DNA of 64,000 nt from Terriglobia bacterium (GCA_009841225.1 VXMF01000048.1:222426-286425), one strand, 5' to 3'. Counted from the stretch's first letter, positions 44,101 through 60,892 are shown. The notes: generated by a model not told the origin, from the sequence alone. Made by a program: numbers and translations.

Positions 44101-44265
44101 CTCGACGAGTTTCACCTCGCCGGTGTTCTCGTTGAGAAAGGTGATTTGAACGCCCGGGACGGCGGCACCGGTCGGGTCCGTCACGGTGCCCGCGATTTCT
44201 CCAGCGGTGGACTGGCCGAACGCAGTGGCCGCTGTCAGTAGAAGGGTAATGAGTAGTTTTCGCAC
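41104..44265 (-). CDS. TonB-dependent receptor, Oar-like, with carboxypeptidase regulatory domain
   Basis: 1,053 residues from a GTG with a G-rich ribosome site just upstream. Signal peptide VRKLLITLLLTAATAFGQ, then the carboxypeptidase regulatory fold (AGEIAGTVTDPTGAAVPGVQITFLNENTGEVK), a plug (VNYLLDGGSMSYFHRGQG, ISAVTRSGTNQFHGSLWHFLRNDALDARNFF) and a barrel ending in GRIGQFSLKYSF with the outer-membrane terminal Phe. The ligand is unknown. Divergent from the enolase-superfamily gene at 44546 with a 280-nt spacer. The plus-strand frame that covers much of it is antisense openness. Confidence 0.92.
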   Translation of the reverse strand: MRKLLITLLLTAATAFGQSTAGEIAGTVTDPTGAAVPGVQITFLNENTGEVKLVETGATGDYLATQMQVGTYMASVQSEGFRTVERPGIALSALQSLRVDFVLELGQVTETVTITSQAPQVDTRSTQIGMTVDDRRIKDLPLNGRNPLDLVRLVPGVQRVSTTIRPSFGQQNMNINGGRHFSVNYLLDGGSMSYFHRGQGLILPPPDAVQEFRVSTTGVTAEHGRGFSVISAVTRSGTNQFHGSLWHFLRNDALDARNFFSRTVPKLRFNQFGGTVGGPVIKDKSFFQFTYQGQRIREDRLRNAFPATRDERAGIFTGASAIRNADTGDPFPNNIVPANLLDPVAQFMLDGWVPFPEEHRGDGSFVTQVSQPSDDNQYLTRVDHNITDRNKINFRLFYDHNEGADPLRNADFINYGPNPRFNRMQTYTLEDTHLITPTLVNTIRLTYTRFNYQESIPFDDDLADFGATHFNHAGGVVKSRPLVQITNRFRLGPGRHRQRLSQNYALSWNMSLLKGNHNMKWGLDTQRNQFLYRDNRATGSEWQFTGNRTGLPMADFVTGKARRVRQASPIEFDHRYIQSGIFFQDSFKVHRNVTMTLGVRNEFFPRWEEQQNQQTALVPGARSAFIGDAPSGLIWLSDADFPYQDALLNIAPRFGIAWDLFGDGRTSLRTSYGISYDPLTAEMAGGVQALQPFGASVDINQPAALSAPFLGHFNPFPFVFNPNDPNFVFPVTIPKGFAPGLRNPYMQTYNLTIQQQVSDNMMVEVAYVGNLGRNLTYNRQQNMAIFGEGATARNTDARRIHQGFGSIGQLNSGASSLYNSLQVQVQRRFSRGLTFQVAYTYGRAIDEVLTSSAFATVTQNGLQDPNNRDAERGRGDFDIQQRMVGSFLYEIPAPKATALRHVLGGWELGSILTFQEGFPFHVDAGRDRSLTNVRHDRSQIVGNPHLPSNRSRGERIAQWFNKDAFALAAVGSFGNSGRNNLQGPGLINMDISLRKRFQVSEGHSVDFRVDFFNLPNRPNFGNPRRGSATDRRLGRITGARAGRIGQFSLKYSF

Positions 44266-44545
44266 GGTGTGACCCCCCGGTCGCGTGAAGCGTCGCCCAC
44301 AAATGCGGCGCGTTGTGCCAAACATCGTAGTAGCAACATGTGGGCGGCGCAAGTGGTTCGCGTCAATCTCTTCGAGCAACGTACGCCTGCCAACTCCCGT
44401 GGGAGGGCTTGCCGCGTGGCGACGGGAAGCCGATCGAGGAGGCACACGCGGGCAGAGCCGATCCCGGCCTGCCGAACACTGACTCCAGCCGCAGTACAAT
44501 CCTCATAGCGCCGGGACAGCCGCTGTTCCTCGGCAAGCTAGCGCA

Positions 44546-45766
44546 ATGTCATCGAATCGTCGTAGTTTCACGCAGTTGCTGACCGGAGCCGGGCTCGGCT
44601 CTCTCGCCGCGACCTCCCTGCCCTCGGCTCCTACCGACAAGGGCTCGCTGATCCGCAAGGTCGACGTGTTTCCCGTCGGGATTCCGTTCCGCTCGGTCTT
44701 CAAGATCGGGGTTGGCACAGTCGGTGACACCGGCAAGCCCGGGCAGTACGTCATGGTCCGGGCCGAGACTGAGGACGGACATGTCGGCTGGGGCATGACC
44801 AACACGATCCCGGCGTGGTCCTACGAGACCATCCAAGCAGTCGTGGGGACGCTGCGTCACCACCTCGCACCCCTGGCGGTCGGGCGGGGGCCGTTCGAGT
44901 GGAACGCCCTCAAGCAGCGCATGGACGCAACGATCCGGCCTGCAGTCAGCAATGGTGCCCCGTTCGCCAAGAGTGCGCTGGAAATCGCTTTTCTGGACTT
45001 AGCCGGGCAAGTGGCGGGCGTGCCACTGCATCAGCTCTTGGGCGGCAAGCTCCGTGACAGTGTCGAACTCTGCTATGCCGTCAGCATCGACTCCCCGAGC
45101 GCCATGGCAGACGAGGTTTCTCGCTGGCCAGCATGCAAGTGCTTTAAGGTCAAGGTCTCCGGCGATGCGGATGGAGACATTGAACGGTTGCGGGCTATCT
45201 TGCTGGCACGGCCAGACATCGACGTTTGGCTGGATGCCAATCAATCCTACCAGCCGGTCCACTTGGAGCGCTTCCTCGCCGCGCTGTCGGAATTCGACCA
45301 AGTCCGGTGCTTCGAGCAGCCGGTGCGCAGCGAGGACTGGATGGGCCTGCGTCGGGCCCGGGAGAGGAGCCCGTTTCCGGTAGCGATCGACGAGGGCTGC
45401 TTTTCGTCGTTCGACGTCGCCCGGGCCGCCGAGATGCGCGTGGCAGATCTCGTCGTGCTCAAGGTGTCTAAGAGCGGAGGCGTCACCAACTGCGCGAAGA
45501 GCGCGGTTGTCTCGGAGGCCCACGGCCTAGGGCTTCTCGGCAGCGGGCTGACCGATGCCGGCGTCAGCCTGATGGCGTCGGTTCACCTTTACTCGACACT
45601 GGATCTGCTGCTGCCGCCGGAATTGAACGGCCCGCAATTCCTAGCGGATCTCTTCGCGGAAGACATCGAGATGGACGGCGTGCATGTCAAGGTGCCGGAA
45701 GGTCCGGGACTGGGCATCAGAGTCCCTGAGGATCGCGTCCGCGAGAGCCTGCTCGAAATCGGCTAG
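44546..45766 (+). CDS. Muconate lactonizing enzyme/epimerase-like enolase-superfamily protein with Tat signal
   Basis: 406 residues. Twin-arginine start (SSNRRSFTQLLTGAGLGSLAATSL). The active site is the MLE type: K201 and K203 (FKVKVS), metal ligands D230 (LDANQ), E257 (FEQP) and D282 (IDEG), and K306 (VVLKVSKSGG). The two-lysine site fits epimerases or cycloisomerases, unlike the His-based site of the other two enolase-superfamily proteins in this window. It is divergent from an Oar-like receptor. Substrate unknown. Confidence 0.87.
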   Translation: MSSNRRSFTQLLTGAGLGSLAATSLPSAPTDKGSLIRKVDVFPVGIPFRSVFKIGVGTVGDTGKPGQYVMVRAETEDGHVGWGMTNTIPAWSYETIQAVVGTLRHHLAPLAVGRGPFEWNALKQRMDATIRPAVSNGAPFAKSALEIAFLDLAGQVAGVPLHQLLGGKLRDSVELCYAVSIDSPSAMADEVSRWPACKCFKVKVSGDADGDIERLRAILLARPDIDVWLDANQSYQPVHLERFLAALSEFDQVRCFEQPVRSEDWMGLRRARERSPFPVAIDEGCFSSFDVARAAEMRVADLVVLKVSKSGGVTNCAKSAVVSEAHGLGLLGSGLTDAGVSLMASVHLYSTLDLLLPPELNGPQFLADLFAEDIEMDGVHVKVPEGPGLGIRVPEDRVRESLLEIG

Positions 45767-45803
45767 CGTGCGTCCGCGCCGACCGAGCCGATGTTCGAGT
45801 CTG

Positions 45804-46091
45804 TCACGCCGCCACGAATCGCTCCACTGCGATGTCCCCGGCGCGGCCACGAGCCTGCCAGAGATCGTAGGCCATCTGCATCCCCAGCCAAGTCTCGGGC
45901 GTTGAGCCGAAGGCCTTAGACAGCCGGATCGCCATCTCCACGGAAATCCCCGTTCGCTCGTTCAACAACTCGGACAGAGCCTGCCGGGTGACACCCAGCC
46001 CTTGGGCCGCCCGGGTCACCGTCAACCCCAAGGGTTCGAGGCACTGTCGCTTCACGATACCGCCCGGATGCGGCGGGTTCTGCATGGCCAT
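45804..46091 (-). CDS. higA: HigA-type antitoxin, XRE helix-turn-helix
   Basis: 95 residues starting NPPHPGGIVKRQCLEPLGLTVTRAAQGLGVTRQALSELLNERTGISVEMAIRLSKAFG, the typical HigA/VapI helix-turn-helix. GAGGAG lies ten bases before the ATG at 46091. It neutralises HigB and represses the operon. It starts 14 nt after the toxin gene ends, the reversed toxin-first order of hig modules. Confidence 0.93.
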   Translation of the reverse strand: MAMQNPPHPGGIVKRQCLEPLGLTVTRAAQGLGVTRQALSELLNERTGISVEMAIRLSKAFGSTPETWLGMQMAYDLWQARGRAGDIAVERFVAA

Positions 46092-46105
46092 GATCGGTAT
46101 TCTCC

Positions 46106-46384
46106 TCAGTGATAGTCTACGTAGTCCACATCGACCGCCACGCCGTCCTCGAACCGGAAGGTCACCCGCCAGTTGCCGGAAACCCAGACAGCATAGTGCC
46201 CCTTCAACGGCCCCCTGAGCGCGTGCAGCCGAAACGCGGGGAGATTCATGCCCTCCGGCCCCGAACTCTGGTCGAGCACCGCCAAGATGTCCCGCAGCTT
46301 GCCGACATGCTCCGGCGTGACCCATCGCGCTGTCCTGCTCTCGTAGAGCGCTTTCAGCCCTCGGTGGCGAAACGATGTGATCAT
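46106..46384 (-). CDS. higB: HigB-type toxin, RelE superfamily
   Basis: 92 residues: SFRHRGLKALYESRTARWVTPEHVGKLRDILAVLD and GHYAVWVSGNWRVTFRFEDGVAVDVDYVDYH match HigB, a ribosome-dependent mRNA endonuclease. First gene of the higBA pair. Intact length and motifs, so presumably functional. Confidence 0.93.
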   Translation of the reverse strand: MITSFRHRGLKALYESRTARWVTPEHVGKLRDILAVLDQSSGPEGMNLPAFRLHALRGPLKGHYAVWVSGNWRVTFRFEDGVAVDVDYVDYH

Positions 46385-46444
46385 CTTCTCACTCTATGTT
46401 GTCGCCCGTCAAATGACAGCTTACGATCGCAGACCGTGACGAAC

Positions 46445-46561
46445 CTATGCGACTTCCTCGACCTCCCGCACTTGGACGATGTGGTGCTGAGCGTGGGCAA
46501 TGGCCGTGGCTTGTGCTTGTCGTGGCAAACTTACGTCCGGGCGGCTTGCCTCAGCGCTCAT
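46445..46561 (-). CDS. Small ORF coupled to the O-methyltransferase gene
   Basis: 38 residues (MSAEASRPDVSLPRQAQATAI then HAQHHIVQVREVEEVA). Its ATG overlaps the stop codon of the O-methyltransferase gene in an ATGA arrangement. It may be a real small protein or the tail of a decayed gene. No known family recognised. Confidence 0.3.
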   Translation of the reverse strand: MSAEASRPDVSLPRQAQATAIAHAQHHIVQVREVEEVA

Positions 46562-47214
46562 AGCTTACGGATCAGCGTTAAGCCGTCGCCGACATGGAGC
46601 ATGACCGTTTCGATCCTTGGGTCACCCAAGATGTGGTCGTTGAACTCGCGGATGCCGATGGTCTCAGCGTCTTGGTTGGCCGCGTCCATCATCCAGTTGT
46701 GCCACATCACGTTGTCAAATGCGAGCAGCCCGTTGGTCCGCAGCTTGGGCAGCAAGGCCTCGAAGTAGGCGACATAGTTGTCCTTGTCGGCGTCAACGAA
46801 CGCAAAGTCGAGCGGTGGGTCGCCGGGGAGAGCGCGCAGGGTGTCCAAGGCCGGAGCGAGTCGGAAGTCAATCCGATCAGAGAGACCGCTCCGCCTCCAG
46901 TAGCGTGCTCCGATGGATGTCCACTCCTCGCTCACGTCGCAACACAGTAGCCTGCCATCGGCGGGCAGGGCGGCTGCCATGCACGCGGCGCTGTAGCCTG
47001 TGAATGTCCCCACTTCAACGACTTGCTTCGCGCCCATGGCCGCCACCAGCATGCGCAGGAACAAGCCTTGTTCTTCCGAGATCATCATCCCCGCGAGTGC
47101 GCCGACCTTTTCTTCCGTCTCGCGCCTAAGCTCGCCAAGCAGCTGATCTTCCGGCGTCCGATTGCTGAGCATGAACCGGTACAGGTCTTGCGTCAGTGAC
47201 GTGATCTTCGCCAT
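46558..47214 (-). CDS. O-methyltransferase family 3 (catechol/caffeoyl-CoA type)
   Basis: 218 residues. SAM-binding VVEVGTFTGYSAACMAAALPADGRLLCCDVSEEW, then LDFAFVDADKDNYVAYFEALLPKLRTNGLLAFDNVMW with the metal-binding Asp residues of class I O-methyltransferases. Methylates a hydroxyl of a small aromatic or similar substrate. Divergent from the DUF507 gene. Confidence 0.9.
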   Translation of the reverse strand: MAKITSLTQDLYRFMLSNRTPEDQLLGELRRETEEKVGALAGMMISEEQGLFLRMLVAAMGAKQVVEVGTFTGYSAACMAAALPADGRLLCCDVSEEWTSIGARYWRRSGLSDRIDFRLAPALDTLRALPGDPPLDFAFVDADKDNYVAYFEALLPKLRTNGLLAFDNVMWHNWMMDAANQDAETIGIREFNDHILGDPRIETVMLHVGDGLTLIRKL

Positions 47215-47376
47215 CCTTCGAGCGTAGCGAACGGCGTGGCCGCGGAATTATCGTGCCGTCCCATGGCTCGGGCAAGACAGAGAGACGACGAGTCCAAGCC
47301 CGGCGAGTTGCCGGAGACAGCGCTCTACGCTCCCGGACACCGGACCACCGGACTCGCTACAATAGAGGCACGAGGG

Positions 47377-47988
47377 ATGCTGATCCCGGCGCCGTTCGTT
47401 ACCTTTCTGGCCAAAGAGGTCACCAAGCGCCTCGGTGCGCAGACGTGCGTGATCAAGTCCCAGCAGCGTGTCGCACGGGATTTTGAGGATCTCGTCCTCG
47501 ATGAGCTCAGCCTAGAGGACGAAATCAACGCAGAAGCGCGAGCTCTGCTGTCGCAGTACACCGAATACATGCGGCACCAGGACGTTTCCTACCACGACAT
47601 GTTCAGCCGTGTGAAGCGGAAGATCCTAGCCGAGCGCAAGGTCGTATCGGCCGCTGCCGGCGGCCGCGGCGGGCGCGACATGAAGCTCTCGCGCGACAAG
47701 GTGCTGGAGATTTCGCACAAGATGGCGGCAATGCTGCCACGCATCCCCGGCACGCGCCTCAACAAGGGCTGGAACGAGACACGCTTGGAGATCCAGCGCC
47801 ATCTCACCGATATCCTCATGCTGGAAGCTAGGAGCGACCAGCGTGCGAAGGAGAAGATTACTTCGCAGCAGCGTGAGATCCCCGAAGGTAGCGAGGAGTG
47901 GCAGACGCTGCACCGCAACTACTACGAGGACGAGCTCAAGAAGTACGGCGTGTACTTGCAGCGCGAAGCCCACGATCCGGCACCCTAG
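47377..47988 (+). CDS. Tandem DUF507-family protein
   Basis: 203 residues. The C-terminal half (from residue 102) is a clear DUF507 domain: MKLSRDKVLEISHKMAAMLPRI, ETRLEIQRHLTDILMLEARSD, KITSQQREIPEGSEEWQTLHRNYYEDELKKYGVYL. The N-terminal half has the same plan in diverged form (PFVTFLAKEVTKRLG, VIKSQQRVARDFEDLVLDELSLEDEINAEARALLSQYTEYMRHQDVSYHDMFSRVKRKI). DUF507 usually occurs as single or adjacent genes. The start at 47377 has GAGG about eight bases upstream and a TACAAT -10-like box at 47358-47363; the longer frame from 47236 is not preferred. Function unknown. Confidence 0.8.
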   Translation: MLIPAPFVTFLAKEVTKRLGAQTCVIKSQQRVARDFEDLVLDELSLEDEINAEARALLSQYTEYMRHQDVSYHDMFSRVKRKILAERKVVSAAAGGRGGRDMKLSRDKVLEISHKMAAMLPRIPGTRLNKGWNETRLEIQRHLTDILMLEARSDQRAKEKITSQQREIPEGSEEWQTLHRNYYEDELKKYGVYLQREAHDPAP

Positions 47989-48066
47989 ACTTCAGCCGGC
48001 TCTTGGCCAATCCAGGCTTTCCGAGCCCTCCTGCCAAGCGCGAGTCAGCCAGCCACAGTGCCAGCG

Positions 48067-49494
48067 ATGTCCACTTCCCTGCTTGTAATGAAGTTCGGCG
48101 GGACGAGCGTCGGCTCGCCTGAAGCGATGGCACGTGCTGTCGGGCTCGCGGCCGAACAGGCGGGCGAACGCCCGGTTGCGGTCGTGGTTTCGGCCATGTC
48201 GCAGGTCACGAATCGATTGCTGGCCACGTTGGATGCGGGAGAACAGGGCGATTCCGAGGCCGTCGACTCCAATCTAGCGGCCCTGGGGCGTACCCATCTC
48301 GCTGCCTGTGCGGACCTATTGCCCGAGGATCGCGCCCGAAGCGTGGCTGCGCGGATTGACGAGATCCTCGATGGCTTCGCGAGGGTCGCCCGCGGGATGT
48401 TGCTGCTGCGGGAGAGGCCGCCGCGGGCGGTCGACGAAGCCGCTCCCACCGGAGAGCGGATCGCGGCGCTGCTGTTCAGCGAAGCGTTAGGCGCCCTTGG
48501 CGTGTCGGCGAGACCCGTTTCAGGTACGGACTTGATCGTTACCGATGCAACGTTTGACGGAGCCAATCCGTTCTTGGAGGAAACTGCTGTCAAGGCATCC
48601 GCAGTGTTGCAACCAATGCTGGATAAGGGGGTTGTCCCGATCATCACCGGCTACAGCGCAGCCACTCGCGAAGGCGTTCCAACGACGCTTGGCCGCGGGG
48701 GCTCGGACTTTTCGGCCTCCATCATCGCCGCCGCCTTGCGCGCGGCCGAGCTCTGGATCTGGACCGATGTAGACGGAATCCTCAGCTGCGATCCGGCGAT
48801 CGCTGAGGATGCACGTCTACTGGCGGACGTTACCTACAACGAGGCGGCCGAGCTGTCCTATAACGGCGCAAAGGTACTGCATCCGCGCACTCTCGCGCCG
48901 CTAGCGGAACTCGAGATCCCCGTTCACATCAAGAATAGCTTCCACCCGGAACGCCCCGGCACTCGCATATTCAACCACCGAGTGGAGCAACCTGGGGTGA
49001 GGGCGATCACGTCGCTGTCCGGTGTTGCTTTGATCTCCATCGAGGCAAGCGGCCTTTCGCTTTCCGGCGCTCAGCTCATGGCGCGGGCCTTGGAATGCGC
49101 CGCCCACGCGAAGGTCGAGGTCCTTCTGATGACGCGCTCGAGCTTCCGGCAGAACTTCTGCATGCTGGTACGCTCCGAGGACGTGACGGCCGTGCTCGAA
49201 CGTTTGCGCGAGGAACTGGCGTTGGAATTGGCGCATGGTTATCTGCGCCCGATCGAAGTCGACCACAGCGTCGGGCTGCTAGCGGCGGTGGGCGAGGGCA
49301 TGCGAGGCACGCCCGGCTTGGCGGGACGACTGTTCACAGCGATATCAGAGCGGCACGTCAACATCATTGCCATCGCACAGGGATCGAGTGAGTTGACGAT
49401 CGCTATCGTTGTGAACGAACAGGACTTACGGACGGCCGTGTCGGCAATTCACAGCGAATGCCGGCTGGGGCGCGGGGTCAGCGCGACCCAATGA
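48067..49494 (+). CDS. lysC: Aspartate kinase
   Basis: 475 residues. Amino acid kinase domain with VMKFGGTSVGSPEAM at the start, FTIEGRGGSDFSA-type segment written GRGGSDFSASIIA, and two ACT domains at the C-terminus (ALISIEASGL, VNIIAIAQGSSELTIAIVVNEQD). It makes aspartyl phosphate, the first step to Lys, Thr, Met and cell-wall diaminopimelate. The ACT domains suggest feedback inhibition. A GTG at 48058 is an alternative start. Confidence 0.94.
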   Translation: MSTSLLVMKFGGTSVGSPEAMARAVGLAAEQAGERPVAVVVSAMSQVTNRLLATLDAGEQGDSEAVDSNLAALGRTHLAACADLLPEDRARSVAARIDEILDGFARVARGMLLLRERPPRAVDEAAPTGERIAALLFSEALGALGVSARPVSGTDLIVTDATFDGANPFLEETAVKASAVLQPMLDKGVVPIITGYSAATREGVPTTLGRGGSDFSASIIAAALRAAELWIWTDVDGILSCDPAIAEDARLLADVTYNEAAELSYNGAKVLHPRTLAPLAELEIPVHIKNSFHPERPGTRIFNHRVEQPGVRAITSLSGVALISIEASGLSLSGAQLMARALECAAHAKVEVLLMTRSSFRQNFCMLVRSEDVTAVLERLREELALELAHGYLRPIEVDHSVGLLAAVGEGMRGTPGLAGRLFTAISERHVNIIAIAQGSSELTIAIVVNEQDLRTAVSAIHSECRLGRGVSATQ

Positions 49495-49541
49495 GCAGCT
49501 AGCCGTCATTTGGAACGAAGGGTATTGGAACTGGTGGCTCC

Positions 49542-50774
49542 GTGCGGTTCGAGTTCTACGTAGCCCAGAGGTACTTGCGGGCCAAGCGCCGGGACAGGTT
49601 CTTCTCGATAGTCACCGCACTCTCTGTCGCCGGCGTTGGGGCGGGCGTGGCGGCCCTCATCATCGCGATGGCGGTCAGTAACGGCTTCCAAGCCAGTCTG
49701 CGCGAGCATCTGATTGGCGCTAGCTCTCATATAAACCTGTTGGAAAAGACCCCTGAGTTCGGCATCGAGGACTATCAGCCTCTGCTCTCCAAGCTGAGCC
49801 GCCTGGAGCACGTGGAGGCGGTCGCGCCGACGCTTTATGGGGAAATGATGATCCGGACGGCCGTGCGGGCGAAGGGCTGTGTCCTCAAGGGCGTCGATCC
49901 GGAGGCTGAGAGCCGGGTATCGCAACTGCTGTCCAAGATCGTAGATGGGTCGTTCGAAGCCCTTGAGCCCGAAGACGGTGGGTATCCCGGGATCTTGCTA
50001 GGGCGCCGCCTAGCCGATGCCATCGGTGCCCGAGTGTCGACAATCGTAACTGTGCTCAATCCGCAGGGCGAAATGACGCCCCTCGGCCCTATTCCCTCCT
50101 TCAAGCGCTTTCAGGTGGTCGGGATCTTCGAGACTGGGCTCTTCGAACTTGACAATCTCTGGAGTGTCACGTTGTTACGGGACGCCCAGCGAGCCCTCTC
50201 GCTCGGCGATGTCGTCAACTCATTGGAGTTTCGACTCGACGACTTCCAAGCGTCCGACGAAGTCGCGCGCGCTATCCGAGCCGAAGCCGGGGAGGACTTC
50301 ACCACCAGCACGTGGATGGAACGCAATCGCGTCCTGTTTAACGCGCTGCAGACCGAAAAGCTGGCCACGGCCATGATCATCGGGATGATCATGCTGGTAG
50401 CGGCCCTCAATATCCTCATCTCGCTGGTGATGATGGTCGTGGAAAAAACCAAAGAGATTGCCATCCTGAAGTCGATGGGCGCGAGACAAGACCAGATTCG
50501 GCGGATCTTCATGTGGCAGGGCCTGCTGATCGGCTCCGTCGGCACGGCGGCCGGTCTGGTCGTCGGCCACCTGACGTGCTGGCTTTGCGAGCGCTATCGG
50601 CTGATCGCGCTGGACCCGGAAGTCTACGGCCTCGAATACGTGCCGTTCGCGCCGCGCCCATTGGACGGGCTGTACGTAGCGATTGCCGCGATCCTGATCA
50701 GCTACCTGATCACGATCTACCCCTCGGGAAACGCTGCCCGCGTCGACTCCGCCGAGATCCTGCGCTACGAATAG
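49542..50774 (+). CDS. LolC/LolE-like lipoprotein-releasing ABC permease
   Basis: 410 residues, GTG start. One N-terminal membrane helix (FFSIVTALSVAGVGAGVAALIIAMAVSNGF), a periplasmic MacB-type domain (about 50-270) and three C-terminal helices with FtsX pattern (ATAMIIGMIMLVAALNILISLVMMVVEKTKEIAILKSMGA). The EIAILKSMGA segment is the FtsX coupling signature. It would pull lipoproteins from the inner membrane with a LolD ATPase, which is not encoded nearby. It ends in PSGNAARVDSAEILRYE, the LolC/E C-terminus. Confidence 0.88.
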   Translation: MRFEFYVAQRYLRAKRRDRFFSIVTALSVAGVGAGVAALIIAMAVSNGFQASLREHLIGASSHINLLEKTPEFGIEDYQPLLSKLSRLEHVEAVAPTLYGEMMIRTAVRAKGCVLKGVDPEAESRVSQLLSKIVDGSFEALEPEDGGYPGILLGRRLADAIGARVSTIVTVLNPQGEMTPLGPIPSFKRFQVVGIFETGLFELDNLWSVTLLRDAQRALSLGDVVNSLEFRLDDFQASDEVARAIRAEAGEDFTTSTWMERNRVLFNALQTEKLATAMIIGMIMLVAALNILISLVMMVVEKTKEIAILKSMGARQDQIRRIFMWQGLLIGSVGTAAGLVVGHLTCWLCERYRLIALDPEVYGLEYVPFAPRPLDGLYVAIAAILISYLITIYPSGNAARVDSAEILRYE

Positions 50775-50851
50775 CCGCGCTCCCGAGCGTCACGAATTCA
50801 CAAGGAGTCTCGCAGTTTGACACGGGAATCGTGAAATCCCATTGTCGTGGC

Positions 50852-51094
50852 ATGAAGAACGTCACAGTTTCACTTCCTGACGAGACAGCGCTTTGGCTGC
50901 GAGCTTAGGCCGCCAAAGCGAACCGCAGCGTGTCGAGCTGGTTGGCGGAAACGATCGAAGGAGAGCGACGCAGGGAACACGATTACGAGATCGCAATGGA
51001 GCGTGCCCTCTCCAGGAAGCCCCGCAGATTGGAATGGGTCGATGGCCGCAGGCCCGCCGGACACGAGTTACATGACCGGTCCGGCATACGTTGA
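50852..51094 (+). pseudogene. Decayed VapB-type ribbon-helix-helix antitoxin
   Basis: The frame from ATG at 50852 reads KNVTVSLPDETALWLRA, a TAG at 50906-50908, then AAKANRSVSSWLAETIEGER and on to a TGA at 51092. In intact relatives the residue at the TAG is Trp (pattern LRxWAAxxxxSVS), so a single TGG to TAG change would explain the stop. It overlaps the beginning of the toxin remnant. Confidence 0.7.
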
Positions 51095-51302
51095 CACCAA
51101 CGTCTTTGTTGACTAGTCGGATGCTTCGGCCTCCGAGAGGCAGGCCCGGGCGGACGACTGGTGCGCGATGTCTTAGCGCTCGCGAGCAGGACGGGTGAAC
51201 GAGTACCTGGGCGGACACAGCATAAGCCACTCCGACGAACTGCGGGCGCAGATCGGCGCCTGGTCAGCGGATGTGAACACACATCGGCGCGCAGCGGAGT
51301 AG
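51072..51302 (+). pseudogene. Decayed VapC-type PIN-domain toxin
   Basis: The frame from ATG at 51072 reads TGPAYVDTNVFVD, the PIN start with the first metal-binding Asp, then a TAG at 51114-51116, SDASASERQARADDW, a TAG at 51174-51176, RVNEYLG (pattern LNEY of PIN domains), ELRAQIGAWSAD and a TAG at 51300. The middle looks deleted and the C-terminal active-site Asp is gone. Together with the upstream remnant this was a vapBC locus, now dead. Confidence 0.7.
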
Positions 51303-51372
51303 CAGATGAAGATCTACGACGTCCGCCGCAAGCTCAAGTCCGTCTTCCCGAGTATCGTTCTTCGGCCGACCA

Positions 51373-60186
<8,814 letters not shown>

Positions 60187-60514
60187 GTTGTTGCCACCTC
60201 AGGCAAGGGTTGCACGCGCGCGCCCGGAGACGCGCGCCGTCCGCCGCGCAAGCGCGGCGGCACACAGATACGCCGAGACCAGTCCGAGGCGCACCGCTCC
60301 GCTCTTCCGGCAGGGTGCCGGGGAATCGATGCGCTGGACCGCTTCAGCGAACCAAGTCTTGGCAAATTCTGTCCAGTGCGGGACAGCTGCCCCGCTAGAC
60401 CGCGGCCAGCAGCCGCTTCCCGGGCCTCTCGTCCGAGCCCCAACACGGCGCTGGCAGCGCACGAAACTCGCAAAGACGGTTTGCGCCGCTTGCGAGTCCT
60501 CGCCTGACACACGC
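60187..60514 (-). other. rplL-rpoBC spacer with strong hairpins
   Basis: 328 bases without a gene. It has a perfect 8-bp G/C hairpin with a 4-nt loop at 60241-60260 (CCGCCGCG/CGCGGCGG) and a second G/C stem next to it (GCGCGCG/CGCGCGC, about 60213-60237). In E. coli the same spacer holds an attenuator and an RNase III site; the same role is plausible here but not proven. Confidence 0.6.
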
Positions 60515-60892
60515 CTACTTCACCTCGAATTCGGCACCTACATCGGCAAGCTTCGCGCCGATCTGGTCTGCCTCCTCCTTGGGGACGTTCTCCTTCACTG
60601 CCGCCGGCGTGGAGTCGACCAGGTCCTTGGCCTCCTTCAGGCCCAAGCCGGTGATCTCGCGCACGGCCTTGATGACCTTGATCTTCTGACTTCCGATGCC
60701 AGTCAGCATGACCGTGAACTCAGTCTGTACCGCGGCTTCCTCGGCTCCGCCGTCCGCCGCTGCCGCCGGAGAGGCAACCACCGCTGCCGCGGCGGAGACG
60801 CCAAGCTCCTCTTCCAGCTTCTTGACCAGTTCTGCGGCTTCCATCAGGGTCAGGCCCTTGATGGATTCCGTGATTGCGCCTATGTCTGCCAT
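60515..60892 (-). CDS. rplL: 50S ribosomal protein L7/L12
   Basis: 125 residues. N-terminal dimerisation domain (ADIGAITESIKGLTLMEAAELVKKLEEELGVS), Ala/Gly hinge, and the conserved C-terminal EFTVMLTGIGSQKIKVIKAVREITGLGLKEAKDLVDSTPAAVKENVPKEEA. Forms the stalk that recruits translation factors. AGGAG lies nine bases before the ATG at 60892, which decides between it and the ATG at 60901. Confidence 0.97.
   Translation of the reverse strand: MADIGAITESIKGLTLMEAAELVKKLEEELGVSAAAAVVASPAAAADGGAEEAAVQTEFTVMLTGIGSQKIKVIKAVREITGLGLKEAKDLVDSTPAAVKENVPKEEADQIGAKLADVGAEFEVK

Noticed and set aside
42334..44241. 635-codon open frame on the plus strand
   Set aside because: Antisense to the Oar-like receptor; sequence has no domain-like pattern.
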